From Bauldia sp965232525 (lineage in GTDB: Bacteria > Pseudomonadota > Alphaproteobacteria > Rhizobiales > Kaistiaceae), in the NCBI RefSeq assembly GCF_965232525.1, contig NZ_OZ246980.1, positions 744,001 through 808,000 on the forward strand: 64,000 bases of DNA. The letters run 5' to 3'. Shown here in pieces: positions 30,845 to 42,709 of the stretch. The notes under the pieces are model-generated. The model had not been told where the DNA came from. It saw only the letters and a program-made list of their open reading frames with translations, and made no database searches. Every line of letters begins with the position of its first letter. Within the stretch, counting starts at the first letter, position 1. Position numbers and translations under genes: made by a program.

Positions 30845-32203
30845 ATGTCATCCAGTGCGCCCGAAGCAACCCTCGACCAGGTCAACACCAACTCCAAGCC
30901 GTCGGACCTCCGCATCACCGATCTGCGCGTCGCCGACATCGTCGGCGCGCCGTTCACCTCGTCGCTGATCAAGATCTACACTAACCAGGGGATCGTCGGC
31001 CTCGGCGAAGTCCGCGACGGCGGCAGCAAGACCTTTGCGCTGACGCTGAAGAGCCGGCTGCTCGGCGAGAACCCCTGCGACGTCGATCGTCTGTTCCGGC
31101 GGATCAAGCAGTTCGGCGCCCATGGCCGCCAGGGTGGCGGCGTGTCGGCGGTGGAAATCGCGCTCTGGGATCTCGCCGGCAAGGCCTATGGCGTGCCGAT
31201 TTATCAGATGCTCGGCGGCAAGTTCCGCGATTCCGTGCGGATGTACAGCGATACCGACGCCAGCGTCCCAAGCGGCACCGAAACCGGCAAGCGGCTGAAG
31301 GAGCGCATGGCGCTCGGCTACACCTTCCTGAAGATGGACCTCGGCCTGGCCCAGATCATGGATGTGCCGGGCGCGGTCAACGCGCCGTCGGGTGTCATCG
31401 ACGGCTTCCGCCAGCACGCCGGCCATATGCCCGGCAAGACCATGGAGGAGCGCCAGAGGCGTAACGCGGCCTACGATTTCAACAATGTCCGCCATCCCTT
31501 TACCGGCGCCCATTTCACCGAGAAGGGGCTCGACCTGCTCGAACAGTACATGGCGGAAGTCCGCGCCGAAGTCGGCGACGAGATCCCGATCGCCATCGAC
31601 CATCTCGGCCACATCTCATTGAACGATGGCATCCGCCTGGCACGGCGGATCGAAAAGTACACCCCGGCGTGGCTCGAGGATGTGATCCCCTGGCAGTACA
31701 CCGATCAGTATGTCGAGCTCGCGCGGAGCACGTGCGTGCCGATCTGCACCGGCGAGGACATCTACCTCAAGGAAGACTTCATGCCGCTGCTGACCTCCGG
31801 CGGGGTCGCGGTGATCCATCCGGACCTGCTCACCAGCGGCGGGATTCTCGAAACCAAGAAGATCGGCGACGCGGCCCAGGATCACGGCATTGCGATGGCG
31901 ATCCACATGGCCGAAAGCCCGATCGCCGCGATGGCCGCCGCTCATGTCGGGGTGGCGACCGAGAACTTCCTGGCGCTGGAACAGCATTCGGTCGACGTCC
32001 CCTGGTGGGACGATATCGCCATCGGCCTGCCCAAGCCGATCGTCAAGGACGGCTTCATCACCGTGCCCGACAAGCCGGGCCTCGGCATCGACGACATCGA
32101 CGACGCGGTGATCAGCCAGCACCTGCAGCCCGGCGCCACCGGCATCTGGGAGCCGACCGACCAGTGGGACGACGAGTGGTCGTGGGACCGGACCTGGAGC
32201 TGA
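30845..32203 (+). CDS. Mandelate racemase/muconate lactonizing enzyme family protein (enolase superfamily)
   Basis: A 452-residue enolase-superfamily member. The barrel's metal ligands appear as Asp252 (IAIDHLGH), Glu278 (WLEDVIPW) and Glu304 (CTGEDIYL). His354 lies in IAMAIHMAESP, and Lys163 lies in FLKMDLG where many relatives have K-x-K. The N-terminal capping domain begins at about residue 22 after a polar extension. Likely reactions are acid-sugar dehydration or racemisation; the K-x-D arrangement leaves the substrate open. It stands alone, without an adjacent sugar transporter or regulator. Confidence 0.87.
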   Translation: MSSSAPEATLDQVNTNSKPSDLRITDLRVADIVGAPFTSSLIKIYTNQGIVGLGEVRDGGSKTFALTLKSRLLGENPCDVDRLFRRIKQFGAHGRQGGGVSAVEIALWDLAGKAYGVPIYQMLGGKFRDSVRMYSDTDASVPSGTETGKRLKERMALGYTFLKMDLGLAQIMDVPGAVNAPSGVIDGFRQHAGHMPGKTMEERQRRNAAYDFNNVRHPFTGAHFTEKGLDLLEQYMAEVRAEVGDEIPIAIDHLGHISLNDGIRLARRIEKYTPAWLEDVIPWQYTDQYVELARSTCVPICTGEDIYLKEDFMPLLTSGGVAVIHPDLLTSGGILETKKIGDAAQDHGIAMAIHMAESPIAAMAAAHVGVATENFLALEQHSVDVPWWDDIAIGLPKPIVKDGFITVPDKPGLGIDDIDDAVISQHLQPGATGIWEPTDQWDDEWSWDRTWS

Positions 32204-32321
32204 GGTCGGCGGCCCTTTCGGTTCGGAGAAACAAAGCCGGCCTCAGGCTGAATGGATGCGATACGGCGAAGGTTGGCCGGGCATTTCGTCGGGCACCGAC
32301 AACACCTGCCCGGCGCGGTTG

Positions 32322-32681
32322 TTAATTGTTACATGTAGTCTTGATGTAGGCATTATTCCTGTGAGCGGTCCCATAATTTTGACAGTTGCACTTAAATTCT
32401 AGCCCTGTGTTGGTCACTTTACTACATGAAACGTGTGCGGCGCCCGTACACGTCATCGTCATATTCTCGACTTCACCGCCACGACACTTTCCGATGAAGT
32501 CCTTCGTGGCGCTTTTTGCAACCCCATATGTGTAATCGCATTCGTGCCCGTCCGAGAGTTTACAATCGTACGTTTGTGGAGTGCCAACCGGCTCGCTCCC
32601 GGCATCTTCGGCATGGACTGAAGAGCCGTAAAGCGACAAGACTACCATCACCTTGAAGACAAGAGTCAGTGCGATCCGCAT
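32322..32681 (-). CDS. Small secreted cysteine-rich protein
   Basis: A 119-residue protein with a clear signal peptide (ALTLVFKVMVVLSLYGSSVHA before EDAGS). The mature ~94-residue part contains eight cysteines, enough for four disulfides: YDCKL, HECDY, GKCRG, MTCTG, VSCSK, FKCNC (two) and TTCNN. I recognise no family. GAGGAG lies 8 bases before the ATG, which supports expression. Base composition is clearly more AT-rich than the surrounding genes, suggesting recent acquisition. It lies between the enolase-like gene and the rRNA operon. Confidence 0.72.
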   Translation of the reverse strand: MRIALTLVFKVMVVLSLYGSSVHAEDAGSEPVGTPQTYDCKLSDGHECDYTYGVAKSATKDFIGKCRGGEVENMTMTCTGAAHVSCSKVTNTGLEFKCNCQNYGTAHRNNAYIKTTCNN

Positions 32682-33030
32682 AGCTCGTACTCCTCATCCA
32701 GTCGGGCGTCCGCCAGACAAGCGGCCTTCTTAAGCAGTATGCGCCGGCCCTGGGGTTTCCGCAAACACAGAGGAACCGTGGCGGCGGCAAGGACCGTCGA
32801 CAAAGTGAAATCGCGGCGCGGGTGACGACAGCCTCACCGGAAACGGCGGCATCGAACGGCGAGAACCGACGGGCTTTATGATCAGCCGAAAATCGACCCC
32901 CAAGGCAGACGGCCGCCTCGACAACGCAAGAGTCGTCCCAACGATTGCTCGCTGAGACGAGTTACATTGTTTGATAGGGGAAAGCATCGCGAAGAGAGAA
33001 ATCGAAGAAGCGTTTGTCTGTGCTTGGCAG
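32682..33030. other. Intergenic region between the secreted protein gene and 5S rRNA
   Basis: These 349 bases hold no supported gene. A direct repeat GCTTGGCAG occurs twice at the 5S 3' edge (33022-33030 and 33031-33039). No strong rho-independent terminator for the rRNA operon is visible; short dyads near 32990-33010 are weak. Confidence 0.45.
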
Positions 33031-33147
33031 GCTTGGCAGCGACCTACTTTCCCGCGTCTTGAGACGAAGTATCATCGGCGCAGAGGAGTTTAACGGCCGA
33101 GTTCGGAATGGGATCGGGTTTTGGGCTCCCCGCAAGAACCACCAAGC
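33031..33147 (-). rRNA. rrf: 5S ribosomal RNA
   Basis: A 117-nt gene. On the minus strand it begins GCTTGGTGG and ends CTGCCAAGC, which pair as helix I. The conserved core CCGATCCCATTCCGAACTCG and the loop around GGGAAAGTAGGTCGC are present. It is the last gene of the rRNA operon; no tRNA-fMet follows it. Confidence 0.95.
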
Positions 33148-33205
33148 CGGCGAAGCACAGACGCTGGTCTCGCTCCTGTCCCAAGGCGGACATGGATAAT
33201 GAGAG

Positions 33206-35958
<2,753 letters not shown>

Positions 35959-36292
35959 CTCTCATTGTCGATGTCCGCCAGGCCCTTGTGCGGGGCCAGG
36001 TTTCTGATCGACAGGAGAAAAGACCAGCTTCTTCGAGATTTGTCCGATCGCGGGCGGTTAAGACCGCGGATCGCATGGGCTTAAGGAACCCCATGATGAC
36101 AGACCGCCGATGGCGGCCTTCGAACAAATCTTCTCTTCACGATGTCATAAAACCGATGTCCCGCCGCAGTACAGCGGTGACAAGCTTGATGTTCCGCGGA
36201 TGAAGACGCCAGTCTCCGGATTAGAAGACTTGTCTTCGCCGTCGTTCCTGCGCGCCAATGCGGGTTTGCCGGCAAATCCGACAAACCGTGAA
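35959..36292 (-). other. Internal transcribed spacer between tRNA-Ala and 23S
   Basis: These 334 bases belong to the rRNA precursor. I see no tRNA or protein gene in them. The sequence flanking the 23S 5' end (CACTCTCATT) is complementary to that flanking its 3' end, the expected RNase III processing stalk. Confidence 0.7.
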
Positions 36293-36368
36293 TGGTGGAG
36301 CCAGACGGGATCGAACCGACGACCTCCTGCTTGCAAAGCAGGCGCTCTCCCAACTGAGCTATGGCCCC
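36293..36368 (-). tRNA. tRNA-Ala (TGC anticodon)
   Basis: A 76-nt gene with the acceptor GGGGCCA, D-loop TAGCTCAGTTGGGAGAGC, anticodon loop TTTGCAA and T-arm GGTTCGATCC. CCA is encoded. It lies in the 16S-23S spacer. Confidence 0.97.
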
Positions 36369-36437
36369 GCTGTTCGATCCATGCCGACGATTTTGTCTTG
36401 CGCCCGGTCGACCACCGTTCTCGTTATCAAACAAGAA

Positions 36438-36514
<77 letters not shown>

Positions 36515-36685
36515 CCCGACGCAACCGTGCGGGTAGCCCGAGCGGAGGGTGACAAGCCCGATCGCAGGAACGCGTCCGCGGAAAGAAAGAGAAACGAAGA
36601 CGGCGGCGTCCCGCCAAGTGGCCCGAAGGCCATGATGTTTCTACGAAGATCCGATAGTGACCGGCGAGCCGGCCGCTGAAGGATC

Positions 36686-38195
<1,510 letters not shown>

Positions 38196-38580
38196 AATGA
38201 GAGTTGATCGGCTTCACTACACTTTTCGCATTTGACGAGTTCCCAAGCACATCGTCACACTTCGCTTCTCACAGGTCGCCCTGCTCGAGACGAAGCGGAT
38301 TGATGAACTTAGAACGTAGTGCCGCCGAAGTCTCGTTCGACAAACCCGTCCGAGGACAGGCTCGTCCGCAAGGACTCCGCCGTCTACGTTTCTCTTTCTT
38401 CCTATTCACTTGTCAAAGAACACGACGGAGGCGATCCATCGTTGGAGGGCAGGTGTTTTAAACCAACCCACCCATGCAGGCAAGACCTTCGCCGGAGCGA
38501 AACGGCCTCACTGTCTGCGAGCAGAGAGATACGAGGGAACAAGCAGCGCCCTAGCGGCGCCACCGCCCTCGTGTGAGAGG
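38196..38580 (-). other. rRNA operon leader
   Basis: The transcribed leader upstream of 16S. It contains TTCTTTGACAAGTGAAT near 38405-38422, a sequence often seen ahead of alphaproteobacterial 16S genes. No coding gene is supported. The start of the leader is inferred from the promoter at 38581-38610. Confidence 0.55.
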
Positions 38581-38610
38581 TATATAGTGGCGGCGTATCA
38601 GGGCTGTCAA
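38581..38610 (-). promoter_or_regulatory. rRNA operon promoter
   Basis: On the minus strand a consensus -35 TTGACA (38605-38610) is followed after 18 bases by TATATA (38581-38586). It is the best sigma-70-type promoter in the window and lies about 385 bases upstream of mature 16S, as expected for rrn operons. Together with the divergent M23 peptidase gene it occupies a 623-base intergenic region. Confidence 0.82.
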
Positions 38611-38818
38611 CACCTCCAACAAGAAAATAGCCGGCTTTCGAAGAATGCACGAAAACCGCGCCGGATTCGGTTGTCTTGGGGGCCACAATGGTGCCAAGAA
38701 TGACATCGAAAATGTGATTTGCAGCGCATGTCACCGCGCCTCGGGCGAGCGGTGGGCGTTTTAGTTGCGACCGTGGGGCACAGAACGGCATGCCGGGACC
38801 TGAAATCAGCGGACGAGG

Positions 38819-40783
38819 GTGGTCTTGAGGGGCGCGCTGAGCGGCGGAACGCTGCGCAACGAATCCGATCTCGGCACCGAGCCGCCGCTCTACGTCGGCG
38901 AAACCGAGGACGAGCCGCACGTTCCCCGATCGGTCAGTGGACGCTGGCTCGCCGGCACCGTTCTCACCGGCTTCACCTCGGTGTTCCTGATGGGCGGCGC
39001 GCTGATGGCGGCGCTGTCTAGTCCCAACCAGTTCGCCGACCTGCCCGATACCGCCTTCGCGGCAACATCGGACGGTCCTCCCGGGATCGCATTCGGCCGC
39101 AAGGGCGACCGGATGACTCCGCTGCAGGAGGAGGTGTCGAGCCGCCAGATCCTGCAGGTCAGCACGGTCACCAAGCAGGGCGAGCGCGATTTCATCAAGC
39201 TTCGACCGTTCGCCAAGATCGCCGCGACCCTGTCGGCGCGTGAGTCCGAGTACGACGATCTGGTGCCCGCTTACGATGCCCTGCGCATCTTCGCCGACAC
39301 CTCGGCACCGGAACCACCCGTAACCGGCGACGCGATCGCCGAGACCGACGATCAGTTCTACGGCGCCGAGGTCGATGGCGAGGTGTCGGTCAGGGTCACC
39401 GACTTTCCCGTGGGCAGCGCCGATATCGACGCCACCGCTGCCCCGCCGCGCGAGGACGCGGAGGCCATGGTGCTGGCGGCGCTCGAATATGGCGACGGCT
39501 CCACTCAGATGGCGGCGTTGCCTTATGTCGACGCGACCGGCGACGTGGAAGGCTTCATCGACGACGACCCATTCGCGGCGGTCGGCGTCACCATCGTGCC
39601 GGAAAACGTGCTTGAGGTGGCCAAGACCTCTGACGCCCTCGATGCCGAGGAGCGGATGGTCACCGTCGCCGAGGGGCAGAGTTTCCGCGATCTGCTCGAT
39701 GATAACGACGTCTCCGAAGGCGACGCCGAGGCCATCGTCATGGCGCTGGCCGAGTTGGTCGACCTCAACGCGCTGCGCGCCGGCCAGAAGGTCCGCCTTG
39801 CCTACGCCACCGACATCGACGACAGCGAGCCGCGGCCGATCCGGGTCAGCATGTATGACGACGGCGCCCACCAGGCATCGGTGGCCCGTACCGACGACGA
39901 CGACTTCCGCCGGACCGACGAACCGCGGCTCCAGAGCGAGATGCTGGCCGAGGTCGAAGCGCAAACCTTCGGCACGATGCCGCGGGTCTACGACGCGCTC
40001 TACCGCACCGCGCTCGAGCAGGAGGTGCCTCAGCCGCTGATCGATCAGCTTGTCCGCATCTTCGCCTTCGACGTCGATTTCCAGGCGCGGATCAGCCCCG
40101 GTGACACGCTGGAGGTCTTCCACTCGCTCCCGGAGGACGGCCCCGACATCAGCGAGCCGGAAATCCTCTACGCCTCGCTGACGCTGAACGGCACCAAGCG
40201 GCGCTTCTACCGCTTCCGCACCCCCGATGACGGCGTCGTCGACTACTATGACGCGGAGGGCAAAAGCGCCAAGAAGTTCCTGATGCGCAAGCCGATCACG
40301 GCCGGCGTTCTGCGCTCCCGCTTCGGCATGCGGCGCCATCCGATCCTCGGCTACCGGCGGATGCATGCGGGCGTCGACTACGCCGCCCCGCGCATGACCC
40401 CGATCCTCGCCGCCGGCAATGGCGTGGTGAAGAAGGCCGGGCGCCATTCCGGCTACGGCAATCTCATCACCCTCCAGCACACCAACGGCTACGAAACAGT
40501 CTACGCCCACCAGACCAAGTTCGCCGATGGCGTCCGCTCCGGCGCTCGCGTCCGCCAGGGACAGATCATCGGCTATGTCGGATCGACGGGTCTGTCGACC
40601 GGGCCGCATCTCCATTTCGAGATCCGGGTGAACGGCAAGCCGGTCGATCCGCTGCGGATCAGGCTGCCGCGCGGCCGGGTGCTCGACACCGAACTTCTCA
40701 CCGCGTTCGATCGCGAGCGCACGCGGATCGACGAATTGCTCGGCAACGCCATCGAACCGACCCAGGTCGTGTCGACCAACTGA
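38819..40783 (+). CDS. M23 family metallopeptidase (murein hydrolase-like), membrane anchored
   Basis: A 654-residue protein. One transmembrane segment lies at about residues 44-66 (LAGTVLTGFTSVFLMGGALM). A long acidic periplasmic region follows, with a LysM/OapA-like module at about 277-330 (VTVAEGQSFRDLLDDNDVS, ALRAGQKVRLAY). The C-terminal M23 domain has MHAGVDYAAPRMTPI, GYGNLITLQHTNGYETVYAH and the HxH metal motif GPHLHFEIRVNG. It should cut peptidoglycan cross-links at the envelope. The start is a GTG preceded by GGACGAGG. The stop lies one base from the stop of the convergent neighbour. Confidence 0.9.
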   Translation: MVLRGALSGGTLRNESDLGTEPPLYVGETEDEPHVPRSVSGRWLAGTVLTGFTSVFLMGGALMAALSSPNQFADLPDTAFAATSDGPPGIAFGRKGDRMTPLQEEVSSRQILQVSTVTKQGERDFIKLRPFAKIAATLSARESEYDDLVPAYDALRIFADTSAPEPPVTGDAIAETDDQFYGAEVDGEVSVRVTDFPVGSADIDATAAPPREDAEAMVLAALEYGDGSTQMAALPYVDATGDVEGFIDDDPFAAVGVTIVPENVLEVAKTSDALDAEERMVTVAEGQSFRDLLDDNDVSEGDAEAIVMALAELVDLNALRAGQKVRLAYATDIDDSEPRPIRVSMYDDGAHQASVARTDDDDFRRTDEPRLQSEMLAEVEAQTFGTMPRVYDALYRTALEQEVPQPLIDQLVRIFAFDVDFQARISPGDTLEVFHSLPEDGPDISEPEILYASLTLNGTKRRFYRFRTPDDGVVDYYDAEGKSAKKFLMRKPITAGVLRSRFGMRRHPILGYRRMHAGVDYAAPRMTPILAAGNGVVKKAGRHSGYGNLITLQHTNGYETVYAHQTKFADGVRSGARVRQGQIIGYVGSTGLSTGPHLHFEIRVNGKPVDPLRIRLPRGRVLDTELLTAFDRERTRIDELLGNAIEPTQVVSTN

Positions 40784-40784
40784 C

Positions 40785-41342
40785 TTACAGGCCGAGCTCC
40801 CGCAACAGCCGCTGATACTCGCTCGTACGACCGAGCAGGGCGACGTCCATCTCGTGCTTTGCGGCGAGCCGCTCGCGGTGATGGCGGACATGGTCGAGCT
40901 TCTGGTCGATCACCACGTCCGGGGATTCGACGCGGATGTCCCGCCCCCTGAAGCGCGTCGTCAGGATGGCGTCGGCGTTTAGCGGCGCCCACCATTCGCG
41001 GCCGGGATGGTCGGCGGTCGGCTCCGCGCGAATTGATCCGTCCGGTGCCCAGACCATTGGCCAGACCTCGGCGAACCCGTCATCGACGACAAAGGCGCCG
41101 GGAAAGAATGCCATGTAGTCGTCGCGGTCGATCCGATGGCCCCAGGATTCGAAGATATGCCGCCACCACGCGATGTCGTCGCGATCGACGAACAGATCGA
41201 TGTCCTCATGATCGCGGCTGACCGCCCCGCGATGAAGGGCGATGGCGAGACCACCACCGATGAGATAGCGGCAATCTGCGGCCGCCCCGGCGATCCGAAC
41301 CACGACGTCGAGCAACGCCGCGGTCCGCTCGGCCGAGGTCAT
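40785..41342 (-). CDS. Nucleotidyltransferase-like protein
   Basis: A 185-residue protein with a nucleotidyltransferase-fold signature: LIGGGLAIALHRGAVSRDHED followed by IDLFVDRDD, where the separated acidic residues are the expected metal site. The rest (GHRIDRDDYMAFF, VVIDQKLDHVRHHRERL) fits MNT or LinB/AadA-like minimal transferases. The substrate is unknown. The start overlaps the stop of the sulfotransferase gene (ATGA), so the two proteins are translated together. It could modify a small molecule or act as a toxin-antitoxin-like enzyme, but no HEPN partner is present. Confidence 0.7.
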   Translation of the reverse strand: MTSAERTAALLDVVVRIAGAAADCRYLIGGGLAIALHRGAVSRDHEDIDLFVDRDDIAWWRHIFESWGHRIDRDDYMAFFPGAFVVDDGFAEVWPMVWAPDGSIRAEPTADHPGREWWAPLNADAILTTRFRGRDIRVESPDVVIDQKLDHVRHHRERLAAKHEMDVALLGRTSEYQRLLRELGL

Positions 41343-42499
41343 CGCGACGCGGCCAGTTCCAAAGGCTGGTCGCGTCGCTCGGGATGGTCGATGTCCGGCA
41401 GCAGCGCGTCGACCCAGCCAGCCTGTGGATGGTGGGCGAGGACCGAGAGAAACCGATCCCGCTCGGCAGCGCCGAACGCCGCACCCTGGCGATCGCGGCC
41501 GATCGCGGTCCCGGCCTGGGAGTCGGACTCGAAGCCCGACAGCGCCGCCGGCAGCGCCGTCTCCGGCAGCCCGCAATGGCGCAGAAGCCGCGCGGTCACC
41601 GCATCGCGGTCGGCGTTGAGTTCGTTGTAGCGGATCGCGAGGAACGGCACGCCGGCACGGACATGGCGGAGATAGGTCTCCATATAGAGCCCGAACACCG
41701 GCGCAAGCAGCGCATCGACGCGGACGATCTCGGCGTCGAAATCGAGATAGGGGCGAAGATAGGAGGGATCGGTCCCCCCCGACAGAATCCACCACGAGAA
41801 GCGTCGGTTCTCCTCGTCGAAATCCGGATCGAAGCCGAGTTTCGTCGCCATCTGGAAGAACGAACGTGCCCAACCGACACCGTCGCGATACATGAAGACC
41901 AGCGACGCGTCGGGGAACGCGGCATGAGCCAAATCGGCGTGAAACAGACTCTGGCTGCGCGGCTTGATCACGAGAGTGTGCACCGCTCGAGCCGACGGCG
42001 GGCGAAACAGCAGACGGGTGCTGGCCTCCAGCAGATCGCGGTGTTCGGCCGGGTCGAGCGTATCGCGCGCCATCGCCAGATCGAAAAGCGCATCAGGCTC
42101 GGACAGGCTCCAAACACCCTCGACCCGGTTGAGCATGGCGTTCACCAGCGTCGTCCCGCATCGCCCGGTGTTGAAGATGAACGCCAGCCGATCCGGCGCG
42201 GGCACGGCCGCCGCCAGCGTTCCCAACGCCGCGAACGGAACCAGCGCGACGCGGCGCGCCGCTTCGAACTGTTTGGAATAGAAGAACGGTGCGTCGGCGA
42301 GGTCGATGTCGGCGTCGGTCTCGACGAACACCGCCTGCCGTGTCTCCATGTCGAGGCAGTAGAGCGACCAGCCGGGCTGATCGACAACGATACCCGCCGG
42401 CACCGGCGTACCGGGGCCACGCTCGAAATGGGCGAGCCGCGAATAGTCGGCATCGACAAAACGCCACCGTCCCTCGATCGAATGCAGCATCGCGTCCAT
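41339..42499 (-). CDS. Sulfotransferase family protein
   Basis: A 386-residue protein. The N-terminal 110 residues are of unknown type. The central P-loop-like PAPS-binding motif is FIFNTGRCGTTLVNAMLN (about 115-132), followed by VIKPRSQSLFHAD and the 3'-phosphate-binding VFMYRDGVGWARS. It would transfer sulfate from PAPS to an alcohol or amine acceptor. The ATG at 42499 was chosen because upstream in-frame residues look non-coding. It is cotranslated with the downstream nucleotidyltransferase-like gene. No PAPS synthesis genes are near. Confidence 0.78.
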   Translation of the reverse strand: MDAMLHSIEGRWRFVDADYSRLAHFERGPGTPVPAGIVVDQPGWSLYCLDMETRQAVFVETDADIDLADAPFFYSKQFEAARRVALVPFAALGTLAAAVPAPDRLAFIFNTGRCGTTLVNAMLNRVEGVWSLSEPDALFDLAMARDTLDPAEHRDLLEASTRLLFRPPSARAVHTLVIKPRSQSLFHADLAHAAFPDASLVFMYRDGVGWARSFFQMATKLGFDPDFDEENRRFSWWILSGGTDPSYLRPYLDFDAEIVRVDALLAPVFGLYMETYLRHVRAGVPFLAIRYNELNADRDAVTARLLRHCGLPETALPAALSGFESDSQAGTAIGRDRQGAAFGAAERDRFLSVLAHHPQAGWVDALLPDIDHPERRDQPLELAASR

Positions 42500-42657
42500 G
42501 AAATCACTCGCTTTCAATAGCCGAGGGTTATCGCATTGCCCATCCGGTGGGCGGCACCCGATACCCGCGACCGGTCTGTAACTGATCGGGCGATGCCAGC
42601 GAAAGGCAGTATGGCCCCGTCGCTGGTCAGCGGCACCCAACATACCCTCTCATAACG

Positions 42658-42686
42658 AAAAGGGCCCGGCTGTGAGCCGAGCCCTT
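42658..42686 (-). terminator. Rho-independent terminator of clpB
   Basis: On the minus strand AAGGGCTCGGCT, a short loop and AGCCGGGCCCTTTT form a strong stem with one mismatch and end in a T run. It starts 24 bases after the clpB stop. Confidence 0.85.
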
Positions 42687-42709
42687 GACAAGTGTGGATT
42701 GTACCGTTC

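Noticed and set aside
38402..40891. An 829-codon open frame antisense to the M23 peptidase.
   Set aside because: It extends from the M23 gene through the rRNA promoter into the rRNA leader, and no domain is recognisable in it.
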